A stretch of DNA of 64,000 nucleotides, from assembly GCF_003008575.1 (NCBI RefSeq), contig NZ_CP027667.1:686501-750500 (forward strand). The letters run 5' to 3'. Source of the stretch: Melaminivora suipulveris (lineage in GTDB: Bacteria > Pseudomonadota > Gammaproteobacteria > Burkholderiales > Burkholderiaceae_C). The notes under the pieces were generated by a model. The model searched no databases. It worked only from the letters and a program-made list of their open reading frames with translations, and was not told where the DNA came from. How positions within the stretch are numbered: the first letter of the stretch is position 1; each line of letters begins with the position of its first letter. A program made the position numbers and the translations under genes. This document shows, one piece after another, positions 40,766-50,707 of the stretch.

Positions 40766-43700
40766 TCAGCGCCGGCGCACCTGCATGGGCGCATTGGGCG
40801 CAACGCCGTACATCTCGGGAGCATAAAGCGCCTCGACGCGGCTGGGCGGCAGCTGAAAACTGCCGGCATTGTTCAGCCGCACGGTGTACTGCATCTTTAC
40901 CGTGCCGCGCGGCAGGAACTCGTAGTAGCTGCGAAAGGCCTCGAAGCTGCGCTCCTCGTAGGCCACATAGCCACGGCCCTCGCGCTTTTCGCCCTGCGTG
41001 GCGATCTCCGAGTCGCGTCCCAGGCCGCTGCCGAGGATGGTGGCGCCGGCCGGAATGGGATCGGTGATGGCCACCCAGGTCATGTCGGCGCTGCCGGTCA
41101 CTTCCAGGGTCACGCGCAGCACGTCGCCGCGCGACCACTGGCCAGCGGGCAAGGCCTTGTCGGCCTGCTCGATGGGCTCCACGCGCTTCTTGATGGCGAA
41201 ACCTGCGGCGAAGGGTTCGACCAGCGGCACTGCCGCCAGCGACTGCAGCGTGAGCCAGGGCCGCCCCGTGCCCTGGTGCGTGACGTTCAAGGTCTGCCCG
41301 CCGCTGGCGGCCCAGGGCAGCAGCATCTGGTTGCCCAGCAGATTGCCGGGCGCGGCGGGCGCGCCAAAGATGCTCGCCTGGTGCGCGGCGCCCTGCTGGT
41401 CGCGGCCGGTGGCGCGGCGCACCTGGCTCCAGTCCACGGACGCGGCGGCATCGCCCAGGCTGGCGCGGGTACTGCCGCTGACCGGCGTGGCTTCGAAGCG
41501 GGCGCTGAATTTCTCCAGCGCCAGCGCGCCCCAGAAGTTGGCGGTGGTGGTCAGCCAGGCGCCACCCTGCTGGCGCGCGATGAAGCCGCTGGCCAGGCGC
41601 GGCAAATCCTCGCGCCAGGACGGATCGTCCAGCACCGCCAGCAGCAGCCGGCCCATGTTGGCGTCGCTGCCCTGCATCAGCCACCACCAGCCGTCGTCCT
41701 CTTCCTTGGAAAACACCGCCTTGCTGCCCTGCCAGGACAGGCGCGCGCGCAGGATCTGCATGGCCTCCTGCAGACGCTCCGTGCGCTCAGGCACGCCCTC
41801 CACGCGCCGCAGGATGCCCACCCAGTCGATGACCGCGTGCGTGGGCCACTGGTTGGGCGCGATGGTGATGCTGGTCAGCATGCGCGCGTTCGCCTTGCCA
41901 TAGCGCGACAGCGCCGCTATGGCCGAGAGTTTGCGCACGTCCAGATCCCGGCGCGGGCTCCAGAAGTCGCGCTGGATGCGTCCCTCGACGAAAGCCGTCA
42001 GGCCGCGCTCCAGGGGATCGCGCGCCTCGGGCGGCAGGGCGAACTGCGGGTGCAGGCCGGCGGCTTCGTGCGAAGCCGCCAGCAGGTAGGCGGCCAGCGT
42101 GTCGCTGCCACCCCGGCCGCTGCCGGCGGATGGCGGGAAGTAGTACGGCAGGCCGTCCTCGTCCAGGTAGGTGGGCAGTTGCGCGACGATGCCCTGCCAG
42201 AGCTTTTCGTCCTGCAGGCCCATGGCCCGGCTGGCCTGCTGCTCCAGGCAGGTATAGGGGTAGCGCGCCCACCAGTCGCGCACACCCGGAAGACCCTCGG
42301 CCAGCTTGGGGCTCAGCGCCAGACGCACGCCGCCACGCCCCGGCAGGCTGCCCTGCGGCGGCGCCACCTCGCGCTGCAGCGCACCGTCGACCTGCACCAG
42401 CGTGGCCTGCTGCACCGTCACCGGCACGGCCGGGACGATGCGCTGGCTCACTTTCAGCGCATCGCGCGCGCCCGACTGGGCGTCGCGCGCCTCGATCTCC
42501 CACAACAGCGCCTGGGCGCGCGTGCTGCCGAGCTGCTCGGGCGCGGTCACGTCCCAGGCCAGCTCGCGCGATTCGCCGGCGGGGATGTCCACTTGCTGCG
42601 CCGCCAGGGTGAGCAGCGTGGCGCGCGGGCTGACTTCGACCCGCATGGGCTTGGCCGTCGTGTTGCGCAGCGTGATCTGGGCGCGGAACTGATCGCTCTC
42701 ACGCACCAGCGGCGGCAGGCCGCTGATGATCTGCAAGTCCTGCGTGGCGCGGATGCTGGCGCTGCCGGTGCCGAACAGCCCTGTGCCGGCATCGGCGATG
42801 GCGACGATCTTGAACGTGGTCAGGGCGTCATTGAGCGGCACCGTCACCCTGGCCTGGCCCTGCGCATCGAGTTTGATGGCCGGCTGCCACAGCAGCAGCG
42901 TATCCAGCAGCTCGCGCGTCTGCGCACGGCCGCCGCCGCCGCCGGCCGGCACGGCTTTCTTGCCATAGTGGCGCCGGCCGATGATTTCCATCTGCGCGGT
43001 GGACGTTTCCACCCCCCAGGCGCGGCGCGTGAGCATCGCTTCCAGCAGATCCCAGCTGGTGTTGGGCATCAGCTCCAGCAGCGCCTGGTCGACAGCGGCC
43101 AGCGCCACTTCGGCGCCCGCGGCGGGCTTGCCGCCGGGCAGCGTGGCAGTGATGGTGACCTGCGCCTTGCCGCGCACGGGATAGGCCTCCTTGTCGGCCT
43201 GCACGCGCACGGCAATCTGGTGCGCGGCCGCGCCGACCTTGATCTCGGCCAGGCCCAGCCGGTAGGCGGGCTTGGCCAGATCGACCATGGCGGTGGGCGC
43301 GGCGTACTCGCGGCCCTCGTGCCAGAAAGCATTCCACCACTCGCGCGGCGCCTTGAAGCCCCAGGTGAAAAAGCTGTACCAGGGCACCTCGCGCAGTCGC
43401 CCGCGCACGCTGAGCACGCTGACGTAGACGTTGGGCGCCCAGCCTTCCTCGATCTTCAGCTCGATGGTCGGGTCCTGGCCGTTGAGTTGCACCACGCGCG
43501 TGTCGATGATGCCCTCGCGCTCGACCGCCACCAGGGCGGTGGCGAAGCGAAACGGCATGCGCACCTGCAGCCGCGCGGTCTCGCCAGGGGCGTAGCTTTT
43601 CTTTTCGGGCAGCACGTCGATGCGGTCATGGTCCTCGCCGCCGAACCACAGTTCGCCGCGCCTGGTGACCCAGATCGACGTGGCGGCCTCGGCCTCGTTG

Positions 43701-46700
43701 CCGTCCTTGTCGCGCGCAATCGCCACCAGTTCGACCTCGCCGGGATCGTCCAGCTTCACGTCGCACAGCAGCAGCCCGCGGCTGTCGCTCTTGCCGCTGC
43801 ACACGGTGCCCAGGTCGCGCAGCTGGGTCTGGTTGTCGTAGCTGTAAAAGCCGCCGACCAGGCGCTTGCGGCTGGTCGTGGTGGTGCGCGCAAAGGCCTG
43901 CACCGACAGCGGCACGTCCGCCTGCGGCTTGCCCTGCGGCGACAGCGCCAGCGCCGAAAAACGCGCGCGGCCGCTGCTGGAGGCCCAGTCCTCGGCCTTG
44001 ATGCCGGCCACCACGTTGGCAGGCCACAGCGCCTGCGTGCTGCGCAGCGTCTGCACCTCGCCGTTGGGGTCGGCAAAGCTGGCCTCCAGCACCAGGTCCT
44101 GCGCCTGGCGCGATCCGGGCAGCTTGTCGATGGTCACCCGGCCGGCACCGTCCTTGTCGAGCGTCAGCGCCAGCTTGTCGGCGACGACGCGCGTGTCCTG
44201 GCGCGCCTGCGGCTCCTCGTCGTCGCCCTCGCCGCTGCCTGGCGCCTTGCGCCGTGGCTGGAAGCTGAAGGCTTCAAAGTCGCCGAACTGCGGATAACGC
44301 TCGCGCAGCATGGCCGACACGCGCACCGGCAGCCGCGCTGCCGGCCCACCCGAGACGTAGTGCACCTGGACCTGAACCGGCACGCTGCGCGCCTGCACCA
44401 GGGGTTTTTTCTCGGCCGGGGCGATGCTGCCCTCCAGCACCGGCAGACGGAACTCCTCGACGCGAAAGCTGCCGCTGTCGAAGCTGCGCGCGTCCTCGCC
44501 CTCGCCGCCGCGTAGCTGCACCTGGTACAGGCCCAGCTTGGCGGCGGCCGGGATCTTGAACTCGCTGTGCGCGCTCAGCCCCCCGGTGGGCGTGCCGCGC
44601 CAGTTGAGTGCCTGCGTGAACTCCTGCCCGCTGCCGACGTGGGTGACGAGCAGCTCGCCCGGCCGGCGCCCCGGCAGGCCGAAGCCGGCCGCCGTCAGGC
44701 TGCGCAGCAGGTGCTTCATGGACACCGTCTCGCCGGCGCGCAGCAGCGTGCGGTCGAACACGGTGTGCGCCACCTCGTCGGGCCGCGCGGCGCTGCTGGT
44801 GGGCGCGTTGAAGCGCCAGGGCTCGATGCCGCGCTGCCAGTCGCTCCAGGTGAAGGCCAGATCATCATCAGCGCGGGCGCTGACGAAATAGGCGCGGCGC
44901 CATTCGCCTTCGCCATCGCAGCGTGGCGCTTCCGGGTCGATTCCGGCCAGGCGCGCGACGCCATGCTCGTCGGTGGTGGCGCTGGCCACCTCCTTGCCGT
45001 CGCAGGACGACACGCGCACGCGCGCACCGGCGACCGGCCGGCCCTTGTCCAGCGTGGTCACCCAGGCCAGGGCGTTTTCGCGGCCGAGCTTGAAGTGCAC
45101 GCCCAGGTTGGTCACCAGCGCCGTGGTGCGCACGTACATGGTGCGCGGCTGGCCATGACGCTCGTCCAGCAGCGCCGCACCCAGGAGCGGCGAGGCAATC
45201 TCGACCACCGAGAAGCCCGGCGGCAGCGGGATGCCGACAACCTCGAACGGTCGCGGATCGTCCTTGGTTGCGCGCGGCACGTCCAGCGTGCGCACCCCCG
45301 CGCGCCCGGCCAGCAGCGAGACCATGCGCGACTGCACCGTGGTCTTGTCGCTGTCCTCCAGCACCTTCGGCAGGGGCGTCTTCACGTCGCGCCGCGCCTG
45401 CTTGCGGTCGACGTAAAAGTCGTCGTAGCGTTGCACGCGGCGCAGCCAGGCGATGATGTCCGCGTCGCCCGCCGGCTGCAGCGTGCTGACCTGGCCGGCG
45501 CCCGGCTGCAGGCCCTGCGCCGCCAGCTGTGCCTCCACCTTGCGCAGCGTGACGGGCAGCAGCGCCGGGCCGTCGGGGCCTTCGGCATAGCGCTCGACGA
45601 TGCCGAACGGCGCGGCGGCGAACTTGGCCAGCGGCGGCATGGCGCCGGTGGCCACCTCCAGCGGAAAGCTCTGCGCGTTGCCCGGCGCGCGTCCGGCGTC
45701 GTCGACAAAGCCGGCCGGCAGCGTGAGGGTGTAGCGCGCCTCGGTGGCGAACGGCGGCGCGAAGCTGATGCCGCTCACCAGCGCATCGCCCTGCGGCTGC
45801 GCGCTGCCCTCGCCCTCATCGCCGTCCACGCGCGGCTCCAGTGTCTGGCCGTCGCCCTTCAGGCGGATGGCACGCGCCAGCTTGGCCGGCACCGGCGCAT
45901 TGAAACTCAGGCGCATGGGCCGGATCGGCAGGCAGGCGGCCTGGGCGTTCTCCCGCTCGCAGGAAAACTCCACCGCGAGCGGCTCGCGCACCTTGTAGGC
46001 GAAGCGTTTTTCGACCTTGTTGGCGATGCCGCTGGGCGTAGCCACGCCCTTGCCGAAGACCAGCTGCATGCGCCCGCCGGCCGTCAGGCGCCGGTTGCAC
46101 GACAGCGTGGCGTAGCGCTGCGGCGCCTTGGCCGCCGCCTTGGACACATGCGCGGCACGCAGCAGCTCCTCGCGCGGCTTGCCGTCGATCAGGCGCACGG
46201 GGATGCGCTCGCCCACGCCGTCGGCCACGCACCAGACGTTCTCGGCCAGGCTCGCGGCCGTGGCCGGGCCGCTCAGCTGCAGGACGAAGGCCTGCTCCTC
46301 GTCCACGTCGGCCCAGGTGCCGGGCCGCACCTGCTGCACGAACGGCCCACCACTATTGAATTGATAGCTGCCGGCGCTTGTGATCTGCTGGCTGGAGGGC
46401 GATTTGAAGCTGGAACTGGCGCTGACCGTGCAGCGCACGCCGGGCGGCAACTCCTCGGCGAAGTCGTAGACCCACTCGCGGTCGCTGATCCAGCGGCCGG
46501 TGCCGCGCGCGGCGTCGGCATCGCTGCACGAGACGGTGAACGGCGCGGGAGCGCGCGCGTCGCCGAAGCGCACGGCCGCGGAGTCGAACTTGGCCACCAC
46601 CTGGCGCACGCGGGCGACCTCGCTCTGCGGCGAGAGCTGGGTCACCGTGAGCGCCTGCGCGGCGCCGGCTGCCAGGCACGCCGCGGTGAACAACCCGGCC

Positions 46701-46738
46701 TGGAGGTATCGCGTCAGCCGCATTCCTTGATCGCGCAT
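40766..46738 (-). CDS. Alpha-2-macroglobulin family protein with thioester (CLEQ) motif
   Basis: A very large 1990-aa periplasmic protein. A signal sequence (about 1-31) precedes a long chain of MG-type beta domains, the bait region and the alpha-helical thioester domain, where C1497-LEQ (YPYTCLEQQAS) would form the reactive thioester. Bacterial macroglobulins are thought to trap proteases that breach the envelope, with PbpC repairing the wall. The ATG at 46738 has AGGAGAGGAA upstream. I see no convincing lipobox, unlike E. coli YfhM. It is larger than the usual 1500-1650 aa. Residues about 110-130 are encoded by an in-frame repeat A copy. Confidence 0.92.
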   Translation of the reverse strand: MRDQGMRLTRYLQAGLFTAACLAAGAAQALTVTQLSPQSEVARVRQVVAKFDSAAVRFGDARAPAPFTVSCSDADAARGTGRWISDREWVYDFAEELPPGVRCTVSASSSFKSPSSQQITSAGSYQFNSGGPFVQQVRPGTWADVDEEQAFVLQLSGPATAASLAENVWCVADGVGERIPVRLIDGKPREELLRAAHVSKAAAKAPQRYATLSCNRRLTAGGRMQLVFGKGVATPSGIANKVEKRFAYKVREPLAVEFSCERENAQAACLPIRPMRLSFNAPVPAKLARAIRLKGDGQTLEPRVDGDEGEGSAQPQGDALVSGISFAPPFATEARYTLTLPAGFVDDAGRAPGNAQSFPLEVATGAMPPLAKFAAAPFGIVERYAEGPDGPALLPVTLRKVEAQLAAQGLQPGAGQVSTLQPAGDADIIAWLRRVQRYDDFYVDRKQARRDVKTPLPKVLEDSDKTTVQSRMVSLLAGRAGVRTLDVPRATKDDPRPFEVVGIPLPPGFSVVEIASPLLGAALLDERHGQPRTMYVRTTALVTNLGVHFKLGRENALAWVTTLDKGRPVAGARVRVSSCDGKEVASATTDEHGVARLAGIDPEAPRCDGEGEWRRAYFVSARADDDLAFTWSDWQRGIEPWRFNAPTSSAARPDEVAHTVFDRTLLRAGETVSMKHLLRSLTAAGFGLPGRRPGELLVTHVGSGQEFTQALNWRGTPTGGLSAHSEFKIPAAAKLGLYQVQLRGGEGEDARSFDSGSFRVEEFRLPVLEGSIAPAEKKPLVQARSVPVQVQVHYVSGGPAARLPVRVSAMLRERYPQFGDFEAFSFQPRRKAPGSGEGDDEEPQARQDTRVVADKLALTLDKDGAGRVTIDKLPGSRQAQDLVLEASFADPNGEVQTLRSTQALWPANVVAGIKAEDWASSSGRARFSALALSPQGKPQADVPLSVQAFARTTTTSRKRLVGGFYSYDNQTQLRDLGTVCSGKSDSRGLLLCDVKLDDPGEVELVAIARDKDGNEAEAATSIWVTRRGELWFGGEDHDRIDVLPEKKSYAPGETARLQVRMPFRFATALVAVEREGIIDTRVVQLNGQDPTIELKIEEGWAPNVYVSVLSVRGRLREVPWYSFFTWGFKAPREWWNAFWHEGREYAAPTAMVDLAKPAYRLGLAEIKVGAAAHQIAVRVQADKEAYPVRGKAQVTITATLPGGKPAAGAEVALAAVDQALLELMPNTSWDLLEAMLTRRAWGVETSTAQMEIIGRRHYGKKAVPAGGGGGRAQTRELLDTLLLWQPAIKLDAQGQARVTVPLNDALTTFKIVAIADAGTGLFGTGSASIRATQDLQIISGLPPLVRESDQFRAQITLRNTTAKPMRVEVSPRATLLTLAAQQVDIPAGESRELAWDVTAPEQLGSTRAQALLWEIEARDAQSGARDALKVSQRIVPAVPVTVQQATLVQVDGALQREVAPPQGSLPGRGGVRLALSPKLAEGLPGVRDWWARYPYTCLEQQASRAMGLQDEKLWQGIVAQLPTYLDEDGLPYYFPPSAGSGRGGSDTLAAYLLAASHEAAGLHPQFALPPEARDPLERGLTAFVEGRIQRDFWSPRRDLDVRKLSAIAALSRYGKANARMLTSITIAPNQWPTHAVIDWVGILRRVEGVPERTERLQEAMQILRARLSWQGSKAVFSKEEDDGWWWLMQGSDANMGRLLLAVLDDPSWREDLPRLASGFIARQQGGAWLTTTANFWGALALEKFSARFEATPVSGSTRASLGDAAASVDWSQVRRATGRDQQGAAHQASIFGAPAAPGNLLGNQMLLPWAASGGQTLNVTHQGTGRPWLTLQSLAAVPLVEPFAAGFAIKKRVEPIEQADKALPAGQWSRGDVLRVTLEVTGSADMTWVAITDPIPAGATILGSGLGRDSEIATQGEKREGRGYVAYEERSFEAFRSYYEFLPRGTVKMQYTVRLNNAGSFQLPPSRVEALYAPEMYGVAPNAPMQVRRR
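46351..46410 (+). repeat. Dispersed repeat A, copy 8, inside the macroglobulin coding frame
   Basis: The plus strand reads CACTATTGAATTGATAGCTG, CCGGCGCTTGTGATCTGCTG and GCTGGAGGGCGATTTGAAGC, a recognisable but drifted family copy. The gene is on the minus strand, so this copy is read antisense to its consensus orientation, giving SFKSPSSQQITSAGSYQFNS. The drift (for example TGATCTGCTGGCTGG) suggests it is older than the intergenic copies. Confidence 0.75.
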
Positions 46739-46866
46739 TGCCACGTTCCTCTCCTTTGCTGCCGGGTCTGGCAGATGCAAGGTCGACAGCCGACGCTGGC
46801 GCAGCATGCGCCCGCCGCAGGCTCAAGAATGCCCGCGCGCGATCCGCCGCACCAGGCCATCGGCGC

Positions 46867-47859
46867 TTACTGCGGCGTGAAGCCGCTGTCGCGAATGATG
46901 CGCGTCCAGACCTTGGTGTAGGCGCGCTCGCGCTCGGCCAGTTGCGCGGGCGTCATGTAGTCCACCGTCAGGCCCATGTTGACGAGCTGCTCGCGCACGG
47001 CAGGCTGGGCCACGACCTGCGACAGCGCCTGCGAAAAGCGCGTGAGCGCCAACTCGGGCGTGCCGGCCGGCGCGTAGAAGCCGTAGTACGGCGTGTCCTC
47101 GAAGCCCTTGAGGCCCAGCTCGGCAAAGGTCGGCACGTCCGGCAGGGCCGCCTGGCGCTTGCCGCCCAGCACCGCCAGCATGCGCAGCTTGCCGGCGCGG
47201 TGGTTCTCGATGAAGTCCTGCACCGAGGCGATGCCGGCCGGGATCTGGTTGCCCAGCATGTCGCCGATCATGGGCGCGCTGCCGCGGTACGGCGCCGAAA
47301 CGAGGTCCAGCCCATAGCGCTGGCCCAGCAGCTTGACCAGAAACTCGGGCGTCGACGCGGGCGCCGGAATGCCCACGGCGCTCTTGCCGCCCTGCCGGGT
47401 CTTGACCCAGTCGACGAACTCCTGGAAGGTCGTCGTCGGCGTGCCGGGCGAGACCGCCAGGCCGTTGACGAAGGTGGCAAAGCCGCCGGCCGAGACGAAA
47501 TCGCGCGCCGGCTCGAAGCCGGCGTTCTTGACCACTTGCGGCAGGATGGAGATGGTGTGGTCGTGCGTCAGGAACAGCACGCTGCCGTCGGCCGGCGCGC
47601 TCTTGAGCGCCAGCGCGGCGATCTGACCCCCGGCACCGGGGCGGTTCTCCACCACCACCGTCATGCCCAGGCGCTCGCGCAGCTTGTCGGCCAGCAGGCG
47701 GCCGATGGCGTCGGTGCCGCCGCCGGGCGGAAAGCCCACCAGGATGCGCAAGGTCTTGGCATTGGCGTCTGCCGGCCCTTCGGCCCAGGCGGGCAGCACG
47801 GCAGGCAGGGCGCTGGCGGCCAGGGTGCGGGTCAGCAGGTGGCGGCGGGTGAGTGTCAT
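46867..47859 (-). CDS. Bug-family (tripartite tricarboxylate transporter) substrate-binding protein 2
   Basis: A 330-aa periplasmic receptor of the Bug/TctC family. It has a twin-arginine-like signal (MTLTRRHLLTRTLAASALPAVLPAWA) and then LRILVGFPPGGGTDAIGRLLADKLRERLGM, the Bug signature, and VVVENRPGAGGQIAA. The ATG at 47859 was chosen as it opens the signal peptide. It is only distantly similar to the Bug protein at 12408. No TctA/TctB genes are nearby. It is preceded on its strand by argH across a repeat and may be independently transcribed. Ligand unknown. Confidence 0.9.
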   Translation of the reverse strand: MTLTRRHLLTRTLAASALPAVLPAWAEGPADANAKTLRILVGFPPGGGTDAIGRLLADKLRERLGMTVVVENRPGAGGQIAALALKSAPADGSVLFLTHDHTISILPQVVKNAGFEPARDFVSAGGFATFVNGLAVSPGTPTTTFQEFVDWVKTRQGGKSAVGIPAPASTPEFLVKLLGQRYGLDLVSAPYRGSAPMIGDMLGNQIPAGIASVQDFIENHRAGKLRMLAVLGGKRQAALPDVPTFAELGLKGFEDTPYYGFYAPAGTPELALTRFSQALSQVVAQPAVREQLVNMGLTVDYMTPAQLAERERAYTKVWTRIIRDSGFTPQ

Positions 47860-47889
47860 GGCGGGCTCTCGCAGGGTGGTCAAACAGGG

Positions 47890-47955
47890 AAATTCAAGCC
47901 AAATCGGCCTTCAGTCGGCGTGGATCAAGCGCAGGCAGCTATTGATTTGATAGTA
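47890..47955 (-). repeat. Dispersed repeat A, copy 9
   Basis: AAATTCAAGCCAAATCGGCC, TTCAGTCGGCGTGGATCAAG, CGCAGGCAGCTATTGATTTG and ATAGTAC form an inverted, full-length consensus copy. It occupies the gap between the argH stop and the Bug gene start. Confidence 0.9.
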
Positions 47956-47957
47956 CA

Positions 47958-49421
47958 TCAAGCGCCCAGGCGTGCCTGATGACGCGCCAGCTGCGCGCGC
48001 ACCTGGGCCGGCGCCGTGCCGCCCAGGGTGTTACGCGCGTTCAAGGAGCCTTCCAGCGTCAGGGCGTCGAATATGTCAGCTTCGATGGCCGGGTGGAAGC
48101 CTTGCAGCTGCTGCAGGCTCAGTTCGGTCAGGTCCACGCCCTGGTCGCTGGCGGCCTTGACGGCGTGCGCCACGGTCTCGTGCGCGTCGCGGAACGGCAG
48201 GCCTTTCTTGACCAGGTAGTCGGCCAGGTCGGTTGCCGTGGCGTAGCCCTTGAGCGCGGCGGCGCGCATGGCTTGGCGGTTCACGCTGATGCCGCCGCTC
48301 TTGGCGCCCGTCTGCGGGCCCGGCTGGCCGCCGATCATCTCGGCGAAGATGCGCAGCGTGTCCTTCAAGGTGTCCACGGTGTCGAACAGCGGCTCCTTGT
48401 CCTCCTGGTTGTCCTTGTTGTAGGCCAGCGGCTGGCCCTTCATCAGCGTGATCAGGCCCATCAGGTGGCCGACCACGCGGCCGGTCTTGCCGCGCGCCAG
48501 TTCCGGCACGTCCGGATTTTTCTTCTGCGGCATGATCGACGAGCCGGTGGTGAAGCGGTCGGCGATGCGGATGAAGGCGAAGTTCTGGCTCATCCAGACG
48601 ATCAGCTCCTCGGACAGGCGCGAGACGTGCACCATGACCAGGCTGGCGGCGGCGGCGAACTCGATGGCGAAGTCGCGGTCGCTCACGGCATCCAGGCTGT
48701 TCTGGCACACGCCGTCCATGCCCAGCGTGCGCGCAACGCGTTCGCGATCCAGCGGGTAGGTGGTGCCGGCGAGGGCCGCCGAGCCCAGGGGCAGCACGTT
48801 CACGCGCCGGCGCACGTCTGCCATGCGCTCGGCGTCGCGCGCGAACATCTCCACGTAGGCCAGCAGGTGGTGCGCGAAGCTCACCGGCTGCGCCACCTGC
48901 AGGTGCGTGAAGCCGGGCAGGATGACGTCGACGTTCTGCGCGGCCACTTCCACCAGCGCGCGCTGCACGTCTGCCAGCAGGCCGGCGATCAGGTCGATCT
49001 CGCCGCGCAGCCACAGGCGCACGTCGGTCGCCACCTGGTCGTTGCGGCTGCGACCGGTGTGCAGGCGCTTGCCGGCATCGCCCACCAGTTGTGTCAGGCG
49101 CGCCTCGATGTTCAGGTGCACGTCCTCCAGGTCGAGCTGCCAGTCGAACTGGCCGGCCTCGATCTCGCGCGTGATGGTGGCCATGCCGCGTTCGATGGCG
49201 GCGTGGTCGCCCGCGCTGATGATGCCCTGCGCGGCCAGCATCTCGGCGTGCGCCAGGCTGCCGGCGATGTCGGCCTGCCACAGCCGCTTGTCGAAGAACA
49301 CGCTCGACGTATAGCGCTTGACCAGATCGCTCATGGGCTCGGAAAACAGCGCCGACCAGGCCTGCGCCTTGCTGGCGAGCTGGTCGTGGGACGGCTGGGA
49401 CGTGGGCGCGGGCAGGGTCAT
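47958..49421 (-). CDS. argH: Argininosuccinate lyase
   Basis: Last step of arginine synthesis: argininosuccinate to arginine and fumarate. The 487-aa protein has [19 protein letters not shown] and the superfamily signature [15 protein letters not shown], which closes the active site. FLFNT-type kinase genes next to argH are usual in Pseudomonas and Burkholderiales (argH-algZ-algR-hemC). The ATG at 49421 is chosen by alignment with the family N-terminus; upstream frame continues but is antisense to the kinase gene. It is divergent from the kinase gene with 58 bp between starts. Confidence 0.96.
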   Translation of the reverse strand: MTLPAPTSQPSHDQLASKAQAWSALFSEPMSDLVKRYTSSVFFDKRLWQADIAGSLAHAEMLAAQGIISAGDHAAIERGMATITREIEAGQFDWQLDLEDVHLNIEARLTQLVGDAGKRLHTGRSRNDQVATDVRLWLRGEIDLIAGLLADVQRALVEVAAQNVDVILPGFTHLQVAQPVSFAHHLLAYVEMFARDAERMADVRRRVNVLPLGSAALAGTTYPLDRERVARTLGMDGVCQNSLDAVSDRDFAIEFAAAASLVMVHVSRLSEELIVWMSQNFAFIRIADRFTTGSSIMPQKKNPDVPELARGKTGRVVGHLMGLITLMKGQPLAYNKDNQEDKEPLFDTVDTLKDTLRIFAEMIGGQPGPQTGAKSGGISVNRQAMRAAALKGYATATDLADYLVKKGLPFRDAHETVAHAVKAASDQGVDLTELSLQQLQGFHPAIEADIFDALTLEGSLNARNTLGGTAPAQVRAQLARHQARLGA

Positions 49422-49479
49422 GGGGGCAATAATCCGGTGAGGGTGCGGCGCCGGCTGCTGCGGCGTACGCGAAAGGCGA

Positions 49480-50544
49480 GTGCGAAGAATGCAAAAGCGG
49501 CAAATTTTATCGACCCGCCTGCGCCCTGCCGCGCAGACCGCGCCGGCGCCGGGCCAGGCGCCGATCTTCGATGCCTGCCACGTCGGCGTGGTGCTGCGCG
49601 CCGTGCTGCTGGTGCAATTGGTGCTGGCCGTGGCGGCGATGTTCGGCGTGCCCACTTTCCTGGACTGGCTCATGCGCCTGGCGCTGCTGACCGGCGGCGC
49701 CCTACCGGCCACGCTGGCCTGGCTGCTTCTGGCCTGCGCCGCCAAGCGCGTGCTGGCGCGGCTGGCCGAGCCGCTGCAGTATGCGGCGGGCATGGCGCTG
49801 GGCGCGCTGGCCGGGCTGGCCGCATGCGCGCTGCTGGCGCCGGCGCTCGCCCCATCCGATGCGCCCTGGCTGGCCAGCGCCGCCAGCGGCGCGCTGATCG
49901 CCGCGCTGCTGGTGGCGCGGCTGGCGCTGCGCGCGCGCGCGCGGCTGCCGGCGGCCACCACGGCACGCCTGACCGAGCTGCAGGCGCGCATCCGGCCGCA
50001 TTTTTTGTTCAACACGCTCAACAGCGCCATCGCCCTGGTGCGGGACGAGCCGGCGCGCGCCGAGGCGCTTCTGGAAGATCTGAGCGACCTGTTCCGCCAG
50101 GCCTTGGTCGAGCAGGGCGAGGCCGTGACGCTGGATGAGGAGGTGGAGCTGGCGCGCAAATACCTGGCCATCGAGCAGGTGCGCTTCGGCGAGCGCATGC
50201 GCGTGCAGTGGCAGCTCGACGAGCGCGCGGGCGGCGCGCGCGTGCCGCCGCTGCTGCTGCAGCCGCTGGTGGAAAACGCCGTCAAGCACGGCGTCGAGCC
50301 GGATCTGCGCGGCACGGCCAAGCTGCGCATCGCCACCACGGTGCGCGCCGGCCGGGTGCAACTGGACATCACCAACACCCTGCCCGCGCGCGAGGGCGGC
50401 GCCGCCGCGCCCGCCGGCCATGGCATCGCCCAGGCCAACGTGCGCGAGCGCCTGCGCCTGCTGCACGACGTGGAAAGCGACTTCCGCGCCGGCCCGCACA
50501 AGGGCCTGTACCACGTGCGCATCAGCCTGCCGCTGCCGGCTTGA
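49480..50544 (+). CDS. LytS/AlgZ-type sensor histidine kinase
   Basis: A 354-aa membrane sensor. Three to four transmembrane helices (about 35-150) are followed by the His_kinase domain with [20 protein letters not shown] (His174 as the phosphorylation site) and an ATPase region ([27 protein letters not shown]). Start is a GTG at 49480 or the ATG three codons later; AAGG lies upstream. Its place next to argH matches AlgZ/FimS of the argH-algZ-algR-hemC order, but here the LytTR regulator lies 4.3 kb downstream beyond an oxidase operon. It probably phosphorylates that regulator. The signal it senses is unknown. Confidence 0.88.
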   Translation: MRRMQKRQILSTRLRPAAQTAPAPGQAPIFDACHVGVVLRAVLLVQLVLAVAAMFGVPTFLDWLMRLALLTGGALPATLAWLLLACAAKRVLARLAEPLQYAAGMALGALAGLAACALLAPALAPSDAPWLASAASGALIAALLVARLALRARARLPAATTARLTELQARIRPHFLFNTLNSAIALVRDEPARAEALLEDLSDLFRQALVEQGEAVTLDEEVELARKYLAIEQVRFGERMRVQWQLDERAGGARVPPLLLQPLVENAVKHGVEPDLRGTAKLRIATTVRAGRVQLDITNTLPAREGGAAAPAGHGIAQANVRERLRLLHDVESDFRAGPHKGLYHVRISLPLPA

Positions 50545-50580
50545 CAGAGCGGCCAGCGTGGTCTTGACCTGGCGCATGCA

Positions 50581-50608
50581 AAAGTTCATGTAACTTGAAA
50601 CTTATAAT
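50581..50608 (+). promoter_or_regulatory. Candidate activated promoter of the cbb3-like oxidase operon
   Basis: A perfect TATAAT at 50603-50608 has no recognisable -35; in that place are AAGTT-CATGT-AACTT (50582-50596) and another AACTT copy just after. AAAGTTCAT at 50581-50589 fits the published 9-bp LytTR-type half-site pattern (W-M-M-GTT-N-R-K). An activator such as the LytTR regulator encoded at 54901 could bind here. This is a single half-site match and needs testing. Confidence 0.4.
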
Positions 50609-50707
50609 CGCCGGGCCATGCATAGCACGGCGGGCCAGCCGCCCGTTTGCGCTGCATCAATCATCCGGCGCCCGGCACGCGCCGCCGCAAGAGAGAGGAC
50701 TATGGCC

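Noticed and set aside
40502..44515. A plus-strand open frame of more than 1300 codons
   Set aside because: It is antisense to the lipase and macroglobulin genes, has a His/Arg/Gln/Ala-rich composition without motifs, and comes from the high GC content and codon bias of the true genes.
44567..46921. A long plus-strand open frame opposite the macroglobulin
   Set aside because: Its composition (His/Gln/Arg/Ala) and lack of motifs show it is an antisense shadow.
50560..50580. A possible FNR/ANR box (TTGACCTGGCGCAT) upstream of ccoN
   Set aside because: Only the left half matches; the right half should be ATCAA and is CGCAT.
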